A stretch of 64,000 nucleotides of DNA from JAOUEA01 sp963762075 (GTDB lineage Bacteria; Actinomycetota; UBA4738; HRBIN12), in NCBI GenBank assembly GCA_963762075.1, contig CAVXJC010000001.1, positions 283,520-347,519 of the forward strand. The letters run 5' to 3'. Below, piece after piece: positions 1 to 9,151 of the stretch; position 1 is the stretch's first letter, and the number at the start of each line of letters is the position of its first letter. The notes beneath the pieces are model-generated. The model saw only the letters and a list, made by a program, of their open reading frames with translations, was not told the DNA's origin and searched no databases. The position numbers were made by a program, and so were the translations under genes.

Positions 1-746
1 GGATCTACGTCTCGAGCGACAAGATCCATCACCTCGTCTTCGCGCTGCCGCCGGGCGGTCGGTTCACGCACTCCGATCGGTTCCGCACGGTGTTCGCAGC
101 CGATGAACTGCTGTACGTGCTCTCGGGCACGATGGTGATCGCCGATCCAGAGCACGGCGAGGTGCGACGTGTCGAGCGTGGGGGCGCGGTCTTCTTCAGA
201 CGTGATACCTGGCATCACGCGATGAGCTTCGGCACGGACCAGCTGCGGGTGCTGGAGTTCTTCGCACCCCCGCCGGCGTCAGGGGCCTCGAGCTCATACG
301 CCCGCACGAAGGAGCTGCTGGACGAGGTCAGCTACCGCGACGACCGGTACGTCGGCCGGTGGCCGATGGCTGCCGATGAACGTGCGACCGACGCGCGGCT
401 CCATGTCCTCGGCGACCGAGACGTGCTCGAGCGCTTGGAAGGGACCGGCGTTCTGGTGCGCACCTACGTCAGCACCGAACACCTCGCTGCCGAGCAGGTC
501 GTACTGCGGCCCGGTGGCCACACCGACGTACGTCGTCACGGTGGTGACGCCGCCATGCACGTGCTCGCCGGGTCCGTGAACGTGCTGCTGACGGAAGGTC
601 CGAACGCGGCGGGTCAGCGATGGTTCGAGTTGCATCCCGACGATGGGTTCTACGTGCCCGAGGGCACGAGCTACGAGCTGCGCAACGTCACCGACGAGCC
701 GGCTGAAGCCATGGTGGCCGTGGCCCCGGCCTACGATCCACGGTAG
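1..746 (+). CDS. Bicupin-family protein, 5' end cut by the window
   Basis: The frame is open from base 3, so the gene begins outside the window; the GTG at 90 lies inside the first cupin and is unlikely to be the start. Two beta-barrel halves are visible: the first with PPGGRFTHSD and GAVFFRRDTWHHAMSF, the second with LRPGG, AAMHVLAGSVNVLL and PDDGFYVPEGTSYELRNV. Cupins of this layout bind a metal or a small ligand; the first half keeps the HH pair typical of metal sites, the second has a weak metal signature. Substrate cannot be read from the sequence. It ends TAG about 120 bases before a flavin oxidoreductase on the same strand, so the two may share a transcript. Confidence 0.7.
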   Translation, partial: IYVSSDKIHHLVFALPPGGRFTHSDRFRTVFAADELLYVLSGTMVIADPEHGEVRRVERGGAVFFRRDTWHHAMSFGTDQLRVLEFFAPPPASGASSSYARTKELLDEVSYRDDRYVGRWPMAADERATDARLHVLGDRDVLERLEGTGVLVRTYVSTEHLAAEQVVLRPGGHTDVRRHGGDAAMHVLAGSVNVLLTEGPNAAGQRWFELHPDDGFYVPEGTSYELRNVTDEPAEAMVAVAPAYDPR

Positions 747-868
747 GCGTCGTCGCGGATCGATCCGGCCTGGGCGCCCGGTCGAGGAGATTGCGGACGT
801 GTGCTGCGCAGGTGGCGATATGGTCGCGCCTCTTCCCCCGCGCCGATGCAGGCGTGACGCTCGCGCGG

Positions 869-1942
869 ATGATCGACGTCGAGATCGCCGGAGCGAGCTT
901 CGCCGGGCTGGCGTGCGCTCGCACCTGCGCGGCGAGAGGGCTGCGCACGGTCGTCTGGGAGCGCAAGCGCGACCCGGGTGATGGCGTTCGCACGACCGGG
1001 TTGCTCGTGAAGGAGGCCGCCGACGAGGAAGACCCACCGCTCGAGACCACGCGGCGCATCCACGGCGTGCGTCTATACGGCCCGTCGTTGCGGTGGGTCG
1101 ATCTCGACGCGCCCGGCTACTACTTCCTCGCGACCGACACGCCCGCCCTGTTGCGAGCGATGGCCGAGCGAGCGGAAGGAGCCGGGGCTGAGATCCGGTG
1201 TGGCCGGGAGTTCCGCGCGTCCGCGCGCTCGGGCCGGGTGTTGGTCGGCGCTGACGGACCTCGGTCGCACGTGGCACGTGACATGCGCCTCGGGGTGAAC
1301 CGAGTGTTCCTGTCCGGCGTGGAAGCCGAGCTCCACGGCGTGCGGGAGATCGAGGAGCGTCTGCACGTCTTCCTCGACTCGCGACTCGCGCCGGGCTACA
1401 TCGGCTGGGTCGTGCCGGGCGTCGGCATCACGCAGGTCGGGATCGCCGCTCGCGCCCCGGCTCGTCCTGATCTGAGCCGATTCCTCGAGCGCATCTCGAG
1501 CGTGTTCGACCTCTCGGCCGCCGAGCGCGTGGGCACCCGCGGCGGGCTGATCCCAGTGGGCGGCCCGGTGCGCCCGTACGCCACGCGCGATGTGGCGCTC
1601 GTCGGCGACGCCGCGGGTCTCGTCTCCCCGCTCACGGCCGGCGGCATCCACACGGCCCTGCGATCCGGACGCACGGCCGGCATCGCGATCGCGAGTCTCC
1701 TGCTCGACGGCGGCCCCGCGCTCGACCGGGCGCTGCAGGGCGCCTACCCGCGTTCCTTCTTGAAGCGCGCGATGCGCGCGGCCATGGACATGCATCCGCC
1801 CAACGCGATGATCGACGTCGCGCTCGATAGCCCATCGTTCCGGGCGATCGCGCGAGCGGTCTTCTTCCACCACCGGAACCTCTCGTCGCCGACCGCCTGG
1901 CTGGAGGGCGCGCGGGTCGCGTCGGTCGATTCGAACCCGTGA
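869..1942 (+). CDS. FAD-dependent oxidoreductase, geranylgeranyl-reductase-like
   Basis: Starts at ATG 869 directly before the flavin-binding strand (MIDVEIAGASFAGLACA, a GxSxAG variant of the Rossmann GxGxxG loop, with an acidic end of beta-2 at VVWERK). A second FAD motif, VALVGDAAGLVSPLTAGG near residue 235, is the GD motif that contacts the flavin ribityl chain in the PHBH/geranylgeranyl reductase group. About 357 residues is close to the usual length for this group. These enzymes reduce or hydroxylate prenyl chains or aromatic compounds in the cytoplasm or at the membrane face; the substrate here is unknown. An open frame extends upstream to 791 but the residues before ATG 869 do not look like part of the fold. 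Confidence 0.75.
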   Translation: MIDVEIAGASFAGLACARTCAARGLRTVVWERKRDPGDGVRTTGLLVKEAADEEDPPLETTRRIHGVRLYGPSLRWVDLDAPGYYFLATDTPALLRAMAERAEGAGAEIRCGREFRASARSGRVLVGADGPRSHVARDMRLGVNRVFLSGVEAELHGVREIEERLHVFLDSRLAPGYIGWVVPGVGITQVGIAARAPARPDLSRFLERISSVFDLSAAERVGTRGGLIPVGGPVRPYATRDVALVGDAAGLVSPLTAGGIHTALRSGRTAGIAIASLLLDGGPALDRALQGAYPRSFLKRAMRAAMDMHPPNAMIDVALDSPSFRAIARAVFFHHRNLSSPTAWLEGARVASVDSNP

Positions 1943-2011
1943 TTCGGGCGCCGCGGGCGCGTGGACGTTCGAACCCCCAAGAGCATTCGTTCAGGTCCGC
2001 GTGCTTCCCCC

Positions 2012-2596
2012 TCAGGACTGGCGGGAGAATGGCGCGCTCGCGTAGAGCGCGATCGTGTAGATGCGGTGCGTTTCGCGATCCTCACCGGTCCCCGTCTCGG
2101 CCTGACCGACCAGCTCGAGACTCAGCGTGTCATCGGAGAGCGTCACGTTGAAGAGGTATTGATCTCCCAGATCTGGCAGTGACAGATGCAACTGCCCTTC
2201 GCCGTAGACGTAGGTACCGGACTCATCGACCGCAAGGGGGAAGTGCGCATCGACTCTCGAATGGCTGAAGTTCGGCGGGTCGAATCGGAGCTCGAACGTG
2301 AACCTGGGTGGGGACTGTTGGTCCTCGATCCATCCCTCGACCGCCTCTTCATCGAGCCCCGCGGCCAACATCGCAGCACGGATGTCGTCGACCGGGACCG
2401 GCCCGGTGGACCAGACGCCTTCGAGAGGTTCTGCCGCGATCGAGGTGGAGCCGCTGGCCCTGCGGGAGGATGAAGGTTCCTCCGCCGGGCCCTGGGAGTC
2501 GCATGTCGCAGAACCGACCAACACGAGCCCGATGAGGATCATGCGGCCGATGGGGAAGCGCGAGTGTCCCGGCATCATCACAAGTTTCGACATCAT
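2012..2596 (-). CDS. Putative secreted or lipid-anchored protein
   Basis: A protein of about 194 residues with an N-terminal hydrophobic stretch (MILIGLVLVGSATC) after a basic leader, followed by a Ser/Glu-rich linker, consistent with a signal peptide and a weak lipobox (SATC rather than the consensus L-A-G-C). The remainder is an acidic beta-rich domain (YLFNVTLSDDTLSLELVG) that I do not recognise. It may be a small lipocalin-like or protease-inhibitor-like extracellular domain; this is only a guess from strand pattern. Several Met codons occur before the hydrophobic segment, so the exact start is uncertain. The strand and direction match the next genes (2627-5587). Confidence 0.5.
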   Translation of the reverse strand: MMSKLVMMPGHSRFPIGRMILIGLVLVGSATCDSQGPAEEPSSSRRASGSTSIAAEPLEGVWSTGPVPVDDIRAAMLAAGLDEEAVEGWIEDQQSPPRFTFELRFDPPNFSHSRVDAHFPLAVDESGTYVYGEGQLHLSLPDLGDQYLFNVTLSDDTLSLELVGQAETGTGEDRETHRIYTIALYASAPFSRQS

Positions 2597-2626
2597 GGAC
2601 CCCGCCCGAGTTGCCGTCGACCCGAC

Positions 2627-2830
2627 CTACCGAGCGAGCCGACCTGCGACGAGAGAGAGGGCGGTCGCAGAGGTGAGCGGGATCCAGATCAACAGCTGAA
2701 CCTTGATCCACGTACGCAGGGCCGAGTCTCGCGCGAAGCGCAACATGGCGAGGAAGGCGGGGATGTAGATCAAGGGGTGGACGACAAGGATGACAAGCGC
2801 CTCCTCTGGGTCCCACTTGAATTCCTCCAC
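2627..2830 (-). CDS. Small membrane protein with two predicted helices
   Basis: Encodes about 67 residues with two hydrophobic segments (VILVVHPLIYIPAFLAMLRF and LIWIPLTSATALSLVAG) separated by a short basic loop, which is a helical hairpin topology. Starts at GTG 2830 or the adjacent TTG 2833; no strong ribosome site is visible. It sits between a lipoprotein gene and a large cyclase gene on the same strand. No family recognised; coding status rests on the hydrophobic pattern alone. Confidence 0.35.
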   Translation of the reverse strand: MEEFKWDPEEALVILVVHPLIYIPAFLAMLRFARDSALRTWIKVQLLIWIPLTSATALSLVAGRLAR

Positions 2831-2956
2831 CAAGCTCGTATCGGAGGACGTCGAAGGCCTCTGAACTCGCTCGGGCCCGGGACTGATGGCGCCGCTTCGT
2901 TGCAGAGAGTCGTGGGAGACGCCGTCGGTGGCGATCGGAAGCAGAAAGCGGGGAAT

Positions 2957-5587
2957 CTAGTCGGTGTCGTCCTCGAGGAGCTCGATCATCTGCGAGAGGG
3001 TCATCGCCTCTCCCTCGGCTCGCCCGCGTTCGAACGCCTCCTCGCCGAGTGCAGCGCGCGCCTGATCGGCGGGGTCGCCGAAGAACGGCAGGCCGTCGGG
3101 GAAGTGCACATCGTAGTCGCGTTCGAGTCGGTTCGAGGCGCCGATGAGGGGCGCGGCTCGGTGATGGCGCCCCATGAGGTTCGCGAGCAGGGCGTGGGGG
3201 AGCAGGGCCGTCGCCAGCAGGATCGGGTTCCCGGAGGCGCACGCGATCGCCGTGGCCTCGGCGAGATACGCGAGGCCCTCGTCCGTGCGCTCGAGGACCA
3301 CGTACACCCCCGACAGCGTGATCAACGACTCACACAGCGCGAGCTGCTCGCCGACCTCGCGGTGAAGCGAGATGCTCCGCTCGATCGGTTCGATCGCCCC
3401 GACCGCGTTGCCGGAGAACAGATGCCCGAAACCGATGCCGGTCCATAGCTGGGCCTGCATCTGCAGATCATCCGGCTCGGCGACCTCCAGACCGTGCTCG
3501 AGCAGCCGCATCCCTTCCTCGGGGTGACCCGAGACCCAGGGCGTGAAGGACAGGTTGAACAACGCCCGGGTGAGGAGCCGACGGTCCCCGAGCGCTTGGG
3601 CGATATCCGCGGCTTCCTCGTACGACGCTCGCATCGCGTCGTAGTTCGTGAGCCAGTAATCGATGCTGCCGAGCGCGCCGAGCGCCAGCGCTCGAGGGGC
3701 GTCGCGGGTCTGGGCCTGCGGCATCGAGAGGAGGCGCTCGAGTCTCGCCCGCCCCTCGGCGAAGTGGCCATGTCGCTGCCAGTAGCGCCACAGCGCAGCC
3801 GCGGTGCGCAACCCCGCCGCGACGTCGTCAGGGCCCGGGGCGCGTTCGGCTCGGTCGAGCACCGCCCGGATGTTCTCGAGTTCGAGGTCGAGAGTCTCCA
3901 GCCATCGGAGCTGCTGTTGCCCGGTGAGGTGAGGCTCTGCGCGCTCGGCCAGGTCCCGAACTCGTTCGGCCTGCCGCCGCTCGACCGAGGACCGCTCGTC
4001 GGAGTCAAGTACCGACAACCGAGCCCCCGCGTACTCTCGGATCGTCTCGAGCATCGTGAACCGCATCGATCCGTCGGGCGCTTCGAGTCGTCGGAGGAGA
4101 CTGTGATCCATGAGCACACCGAGCGCGTCCACCACGTCGATGTCTCCTCCGCAGACCGCCTCGGCACCCTCGACCGTGCATCCACCGGGGAACACGGCGA
4201 GGCGTGCGAACAGGCGTCGGGCATCGTGGGGCAGCGCCTCCTCGCTCCACCTGATCGTCTCCTCGAGGGTCCGCTGACGCTCGGGTGCGTCGCGCGGTCC
4301 GTCTGTGAGCAGCGGGAACCGCTGTCCGAGCCGGCCGGCAAGAGACGCAGGGTCGAGGACGCGAAGGCGGCTCGCCGCCAGCTCGAGGGCGAGGGGCAGA
4401 CCGTCGAGCCTGGCGACGATCTCGGCTACGGCGGCCGCGTTCCCCTCGGTCACCTGGAAGCCCCGCTGCGACACCTGGGCGCGTTCCACGAAGAGTCGCA
4501 CCGCCTCCGCGGCCGCGATGTCGGGCACGTCGAGCTCGTCAAGGTCGTCGGGGAGCGCGAGCGGCGGCACGCGGTACTCTCGCTCGCCCGCCACGTGCAA
4601 CACGATGCGGCTGGTGGCGAGCACCGTGAGCTGGGGCGCCGCATCGAGCAGGGAGGCGACGATCGAAGCCTCGGACGCGAGCTGCTCCATGTTGTCGAGC
4701 ACGAGGAGCCGGCTGCCCTGGCGGAGCCGCTCGTGCAACGCCTGCCGAGGGTCGACGCCCGGCGTCGCCCGCAGGCGCAGTGCCGCAGCGATCGTCGGCA
4801 CGACGAGCGAAACGTCGTCGACGGAGCTCAGGTCGACGAACGTGACCTCGTCGTATCGATCGAGGTGCGTCGCCGCGACCTCGAGCGCGAGCCGCGTCTT
4901 GCCGGTGCCCCCGGGGCCAGTCAGCGTCACGAGTCTCGCACCGTCGAGCATCGCGCCGACCTCCGCGATCGCCGACCCTCGTCCCACGAACGATGTTCGG
5001 GGTGCCGGTAGGTTCGTCCGACTCCCTCGACCCGTCGTGAGCGGCGGGAAGTCGGCCTCGAGTCCCTCGATCACGAGGTCGTGCAGCGGCTCGTCGCGAT
5101 CGAAGTCCTTCAGCCCATGCGGTCCCAGCTCGCGGACCGCGACCCCCTCGGGCAACCGATCGGTCAGCAGCGTCCGCGTGGCGTCGGACAGCACCACCTG
5201 TCCGCCGTGGCCGCTGGCGGCGATACGGGCAGCCTTGTGCACGTCGATGCCGACGTAATCGTCGCCGCCCAGCTCGCCCTCGCCCGTGTGGAGGCCGATC
5301 CGCACACTGATCGCGGATCCGTCTTCCCACGGGTGCGCCGCGAGCCCGCGTTGGGTGGCGACCGCCGCCCGAACCGCGGCCTCCGCGGACGGGAACGCCA
5401 CGAAAAACGCGTCACCCTCGGTGCGGATCTCGACGCCGTTGTGATCGGTGATCGCGGTTCGCACGATCTCGGCGTGTTGGCCGAGCACTCGCACGAACCC
5501 GTCACGCCCGAGCGCTTGGAGCAGCCGGGTCGACCCCTCGATGTCGGTGAACAGGAAGGTCACCGTACCGGTGGGCAGGTCGCGCAT
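2957..5587 (-). CDS. Class III nucleotidyl cyclase fused to NB-ARC ATPase and TPR repeats
   Basis: An 876-residue multidomain signalling protein. Residues 1-165 form a class III adenylyl/guanylyl cyclase catalytic domain: FLFTDIEGST carries the first metal Asp, EGDAFFVAF the second, and VHKAARI occupies the place of the usual VNLAAR transition-state motif. From about residue 215 an NB-ARC type STAND ATPase follows, with Walker A TGPGGTGKTRLALEVA, Walker B RLLVLDNMEQ and the GLPLALELAASRL helix. A winged-helix-like region and TPR-like helices fill the C-terminal half. In this architecture ligand or partner binding to the repeats is thought to gate ATPase and cyclase activity. The start is set by the cyclase N-terminus. 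The gene is intact, unlike the LAL gene at 32.9 kb. Confidence 0.9.
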   Translation of the reverse strand: MRDLPTGTVTFLFTDIEGSTRLLQALGRDGFVRVLGQHAEIVRTAITDHNGVEIRTEGDAFFVAFPSAEAAVRAAVATQRGLAAHPWEDGSAISVRIGLHTGEGELGGDDYVGIDVHKAARIAASGHGGQVVLSDATRTLLTDRLPEGVAVRELGPHGLKDFDRDEPLHDLVIEGLEADFPPLTTGRGSRTNLPAPRTSFVGRGSAIAEVGAMLDGARLVTLTGPGGTGKTRLALEVAATHLDRYDEVTFVDLSSVDDVSLVVPTIAAALRLRATPGVDPRQALHERLRQGSRLLVLDNMEQLASEASIVASLLDAAPQLTVLATSRIVLHVAGEREYRVPPLALPDDLDELDVPDIAAAEAVRLFVERAQVSQRGFQVTEGNAAAVAEIVARLDGLPLALELAASRLRVLDPASLAGRLGQRFPLLTDGPRDAPERQRTLEETIRWSEEALPHDARRLFARLAVFPGGCTVEGAEAVCGGDIDVVDALGVLMDHSLLRRLEAPDGSMRFTMLETIREYAGARLSVLDSDERSSVERRQAERVRDLAERAEPHLTGQQQLRWLETLDLELENIRAVLDRAERAPGPDDVAAGLRTAAALWRYWQRHGHFAEGRARLERLLSMPQAQTRDAPRALALGALGSIDYWLTNYDAMRASYEEAADIAQALGDRRLLTRALFNLSFTPWVSGHPEEGMRLLEHGLEVAEPDDLQMQAQLWTGIGFGHLFSGNAVGAIEPIERSISLHREVGEQLALCESLITLSGVYVVLERTDEGLAYLAEATAIACASGNPILLATALLPHALLANLMGRHHRAAPLIGASNRLERDYDVHFPDGLPFFGDPADQARAALGEEAFERGRAEGEAMTLSQMIELLEDDTD

Positions 5588-5658
5588 CCTCAGAACAGTA
5601 CGAGAGGCAGCGGCTCGGTCGTTGGGCGGTCAGCCGGCCTTGCCTTCCGCCTCGGCGC

Positions 5659-6837
5659 TCACGGCAGCAGTGCGTAGTAGGGCTGGGGCACGCCGTGCAC
5701 CCGGGTGAACTCGCCCCCGACGTGCAGCCCCGCGCTCGAGGCACTCAGGCCCCACACGCCGTTGTACTTGCCGGTCACGGAGGGATGCCATCCGTGAATG
5801 TCCCCGTCCATCGTGTAGGCCGCGAGACGGTTCCGCAGCACGCAGTCTCCGGTCGGATCCAGCCCCGACACGGAGTTGCCGCACGCGCCTCCGGCGTCAC
5901 TGCCTTCATCGGCCAGATAGGTGAAGTGACCGCCGGCGATGATGTCGCTGCCCAGAGCCATGACTCCCTGCACCGAACCGGAGGCGTCGCGCTTCCACAC
6001 GTCGTTCCCATCCGTCCCGAATCGCGCGATGAAGTCAGACCCACCGGCGCCGAGGAAGATCGCATCTCCCATCGGCTCGACGCTCAACCCGTACGCGCCG
6101 GTGCCCACGCTATCGATGACGTTCTGCGAGAACGACGGATCGATGTTCCCCGAAAGGTCGTAGCGGGTCATCGCGTTCACGGGCGTCGTGACTCCAGCGG
6201 TCGTGGACGTGCTGCATTGGCAGGCGGCGTAGAGCCAGGAGCCCTCGACATCGAGATCGCGATACAGGTTGGTGGGATCATGGCCACCCTGCGCGTCGGT
6301 CAGCTCCGACACCTTGAAGGTCGAGAGCTTCGCACCACCGGACTTGTTCCAGGCATAGAGCTTGGAGCCGCCGGCATACACCTTGTTCGCCACTTCGACA
6401 GACTTCAGCGGCCCGGACCCGCTGAACCCGACGACCTGTGCGTTGGTCGCTCCGGTCCCCGGGAATCGGATCAGGTGTTTCTTGGTGGTGCCCTCGACGG
6501 TGAAGTTGCCCGCTGCGAAGACGTTCACCCCATCGGTCACCAGATCGCGGACCTCGGTGCCGGTCAGCGTGGGAACCGAGACGGCCGCGGGCGCTCCGCC
6601 GAGCGTGAACGCAGCCAGCCGGGGCGAGTTCTTCACGACCGTCGTGGTGTCGCCGTTCGTGATGCCGGAGAACGTGCCTCCGACCCACACGACGTTGCCG
6701 ACGACCACGACCGACCAGACCCGACCATTCACCCCCCTCGTGTTCGCGGGTGACTCGCCGGGAAGTGCCTGCGCCACCCCGGCCGTGATCACCGTCACCG
6801 CCAGGGCAGCGGCCAGTACCGTCAGGCTTCGCCTCAT
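5659..6837 (-). CDS. Secreted beta-propeller-like protein
   Basis: About 392 residues, starting at ATG 6837 after an AAGGAGAGG ribosome site; the open frame to 6906 adds a non-signal-like leader. A classical signal peptide (SLTVLAAALAVTVITAGVAQA) is followed by repeated segments of the form VxxLVxxGxxVxAxGxF, for example VWSVVVVGNVVWVGGTFSGI, VRDLVTDGVNVFAAGNF and LSASSAGLHVGGEFT, that suggest a beta-propeller related to delta-60 repeats. Likely extracellular or cell-wall located. Ligand unknown. It is the first in a run of leftward and rightward genes for exported proteins (5.6-10 kb). Confidence 0.65.
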   Translation of the reverse strand: MRRSLTVLAAALAVTVITAGVAQALPGESPANTRGVNGRVWSVVVVGNVVWVGGTFSGITNGDTTTVVKNSPRLAAFTLGGAPAAVSVPTLTGTEVRDLVTDGVNVFAAGNFTVEGTTKKHLIRFPGTGATNAQVVGFSGSGPLKSVEVANKVYAGGSKLYAWNKSGGAKLSTFKVSELTDAQGGHDPTNLYRDLDVEGSWLYAACQCSTSTTAGVTTPVNAMTRYDLSGNIDPSFSQNVIDSVGTGAYGLSVEPMGDAIFLGAGGSDFIARFGTDGNDVWKRDASGSVQGVMALGSDIIAGGHFTYLADEGSDAGGACGNSVSGLDPTGDCVLRNRLAAYTMDGDIHGWHPSVTGKYNGVWGLSASSAGLHVGGEFTRVHGVPQPYYALLP

Positions 6838-6875
6838 CACCTCTCCTTGCCGTCTCCACAAAATGGCGTGACCCG

Positions 6876-6894
6876 TGGAGGACGATCGCCTCCA
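6876..6894 (-). terminator. Candidate intrinsic terminator after the ScyD-like gene
   Basis: A 6-bp perfect inverted repeat, TGGAGG / CCTCCA, with a 7-base loop lies about 47 bases beyond the stop of the gene ending at 6941. Read on the minus strand it is followed after about 15 bases by ATTTTG, a poor T run, so termination is plausible but unproven. Confidence 0.35.
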
Positions 6895-6940
6895 GTGGGT
6901 GGTCATTCTCCCGTGTTTGACGTCGAGTGCTTGGATGAGC

Positions 6941-7987
6941 TCAGACGATCCTCACCACGTCAGCCTCGCCCGGCACCAGCGCGAGCATCGTCGCGTAGAT
7001 GTGTCGCCGGGTGGAGTCGACCCCGGTCGGCAACGGCAGGCTCGCCACGACCTCGCAGCTCCAGGTATCGATATCGCAGGAGTTCACGCTGCCGAGGGTT
7101 CCTTGACCGAACTCGGCGGCGAGGAAGCTCGCTTCATCGAACTCGACGATCTGCAGCGAACCGTCGCGCCGGAAGCTGAGATCGACGATGGAGGTGAAGC
7201 CCCGACCGACGATCGTGCACGCCGGGCTGGCGCCGCACTCAGCGTGACGGGTGCCGGGCTCGATGCGCCAGATGCGCGAGCGGCGCAGAGGAGCGGGGAA
7301 GCCCTTGAGCTCCCCGACGTAATACGCCCCGTCGGGACCGACGGCCACGCTCGTGGCCACCGCCTCCGCCCGCATCCTGCGAGGAAGCTCACACACGAAC
7401 TGCAGGTCCGGCTCCGCATCGGGGCAGCCGGCGATCCGCTTCGCGTTGCGTGTGGGTACCGACTGCTCGGGCAACGTCGCCACCCAATCGACGTGACCCC
7501 GACGTCCAACGTGCAACAGGGCGTTGGCGGCTGCATCGGCCACGAGCGCCCTGCCGCCACCGAGGGCGGCGACGTTGAACGGGTTCGAGTCGATCTCGCC
7601 TCCGTCGGGGTTCACACGGGCCTCGAAGGCGCCGAGGTCAGCCCTCTCCTTCAGGCGACCATCAACGATCCGGTACAGCTTCGACTCCGGGGCTCCGGTG
7701 ATGGCGTGCATCGCGCCCTGCCTGAAGGGGGCGATGTCAGTGACGCCCGGCAGTGCCGCGACGAGCGAGCCTCTGCCGGTGCGTGGGTCGTAGCTCACGA
7801 CGCCTTGGCCCGCGTCGGCGACGAAGATCTCGCCTCGGTTGATCGCGAGACCGAACAACGGGGTCTCGAACTTGAACGAGCGGCCTCGCGTGGGCTGCTC
7901 GGCGCCGGCGCTCTGCGGCAGGACCAGCACGAATGCTGCAAGGACCGCGATCAAGCGAACCGAAGCGGCGCGAACCGATCTGAGCAT
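6941..7987 (-). CDS. ScyD/ScyE-family secreted protein
   Basis: About 348 residues. ATG 7987 is chosen because an AGGAGG site sits 6-12 bases upstream and the first residues form a signal peptide (RLIAVLAAFVLVLPQSAGA); the frame open to 8311 is otherwise uninformative. The mature part shows six-bladed propeller spacing with GLAINRGEIFVADAGQGVV, SVAVGPDGAYYVGELKGFP and LSFRRDGSLQIVEFDEAS, characteristic of the ScyD/ScyE family first named in cyanobacterial scytonemin clusters but common in other bacteria with no scytonemin. No other scytonemin genes are here, so a scytonemin role should not be assumed. Four Cys in the C-terminal half (CGASPAC, CDIDTWSC) may form disulfides. Confidence 0.75.
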   Translation of the reverse strand: MLRSVRAASVRLIAVLAAFVLVLPQSAGAEQPTRGRSFKFETPLFGLAINRGEIFVADAGQGVVSYDPRTGRGSLVAALPGVTDIAPFRQGAMHAITGAPESKLYRIVDGRLKERADLGAFEARVNPDGGEIDSNPFNVAALGGGRALVADAAANALLHVGRRGHVDWVATLPEQSVPTRNAKRIAGCPDAEPDLQFVCELPRRMRAEAVATSVAVGPDGAYYVGELKGFPAPLRRSRIWRIEPGTRHAECGASPACTIVGRGFTSIVDLSFRRDGSLQIVEFDEASFLAAEFGQGTLGSVNSCDIDTWSCEVVASLPLPTGVDSTRRHIYATMLALVPGEADVVRIV

Positions 7988-8301
7988 CGGGTGGAACCTC
8001 CTAGGTCGTTGGATGTAACCTTCTATCCCTACGGCACAAGTCGTGTCAACCTCGTGGCTCGGCGAGCCATCGTGGTAGATCCCCTTCTGCGAGACATCGA
8101 CCCGCGCATCGTCTATCTGGGCGGACTCGACCTGGTGGCCGGATGTCCGCGTTTCGAACAGGCTCGGCTGGGTATCCGCTGATGTGGCCGTCGTGACACC
8201 TGAAGGCGGGGACTTCACCGCTCGGCGGCCGTCCTTCCCCCCACGAACAGCATCTCGGCCGCTCGTGTAGCCGGCCGACCCGAACGGAAGGGGTGACGCA
8301 T

Positions 8302-8775
8302 ATGCACACACGTAGGAAGAGCATCATCGGCCTGGCTCTGTTGGTGGGGCTCGTTGCTCTGATCCCCCTGACGCAGGCGACCGCTGGAGGCACAGTCACG
8401 CTTGACGCCGCCCTCACCGGAGCAGCAGAAGTGCCGGGCCCAGGTGACGCCAACGGAAGGGGTCACGCGACGATCGACCTTGACCCGGCAGCCGACGTGG
8501 TCTGTTTCGACGTGACCTGGAGAGGCATCGATCGCCCGTTCGCCGCACACATCCACAGGGGCTCGCCTACGGTCGCAGGACCGGTGCGGGTTGAGCTCTT
8601 CGCTTCGGCTGTGCCGCTTCCGAGCACGATCAAGGGTGTGCAGGGATGCGTGCGCGACGTCAACTCTGATCTGATCGACAGGATCGCCGCCAACCCAGAC
8701 CGCTTCTACGTGAACGTTCACACCAGGGCTTACCCGGACGGAGCGATCCGGGGACAACTCTCTCTCGTCCCCTGA
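8302..8775 (+). CDS. CHRD-domain secreted protein
   Basis: A 157-residue exported protein starting at ATG 8302 (in-frame GTG at 8293) with a GGAAGGGG site just upstream. A signal peptide (SIIGLALLVGLVALIPLTQA) precedes a CHRD domain: LTGAAEVPGPGD near the start, CFDVTWRGI, AAHIHRGSP and the terminal AYPDGAIRGQLSL are the family's signature positions. CHRD domains occur in chordin and in many bacterial secreted proteins of unknown function; a ligand-binding or matrix role is supposed. It is a single-gene unit bounded by a strong hairpin downstream. Confidence 0.85.
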   Translation: MHTRRKSIIGLALLVGLVALIPLTQATAGGTVTLDAALTGAAEVPGPGDANGRGHATIDLDPAADVVCFDVTWRGIDRPFAAHIHRGSPTVAGPVRVELFASAVPLPSTIKGVQGCVRDVNSDLIDRIAANPDRFYVNVHTRAYPDGAIRGQLSLVP

Positions 8776-8801
8776 CGTCCGCTCGGCATCGAGTCGTAGA
8801 T

Positions 8802-8842
8802 GCTGGGCTCTCGGGGCTGTGCGCATGCCTCGAGAGCCCAGC
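8802..8842 (+). terminator. Strong hairpin, probable transcription terminator
   Basis: A perfect 12-bp inverted repeat GCTGGGCTCTCG / CGAGAGCCCAGC with a 17-base loop begins 27 bases after the CHRD stop codon and is followed by CATCTTTA. The T tract is weak but stem length and position support a terminator for the CHRD gene. Confidence 0.7.
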
Positions 8843-8845
8843 CAT

Positions 8846-9151
8846 CTTTAAGACCGCATCTGACCCTATTGCAGGAGTCGACTAGCCCAGGTCGCCAGGT
8901 GCGACCGGACTGACTCCTGCCCTCACGGCCGGCGAGCGGCACCCACGGTGGGCTCGACACGATCTCACCCAGACGATCCGACAAAGACAGGTTCGGAACG
9001 CGGCCTGGGAGAAGGTATCGTCAATCGTCGGATCGTCCGCTCCAACGAAGCGGGTCATCGTGGCTGGTGAACGCTCTGAAAGCCGTGGCGCGTCGGCTTG
9101 GTGCGCGAAGAGCGTGCGTCGTGCTTCGGGGCTGCTTATGGAAGTCCTGAT
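8846..9151. other. Intergenic region, no gene seen
   Basis: About 300 bases between the CHRD terminator and the stop of the next minus-strand gene. Open frames here have no signal peptide, ribosome site or recognisable motif. The last 20 bases (9132-9151) are also conserved next to the relic copy at 43.0 kb. Confidence 0.5.

Noticed and set aside
6941..7987. Scytonemin biosynthesis
   Set aside because: Only one ScyD/ScyE-like gene is present; the family is widespread and no other scytonemin genes are seen.
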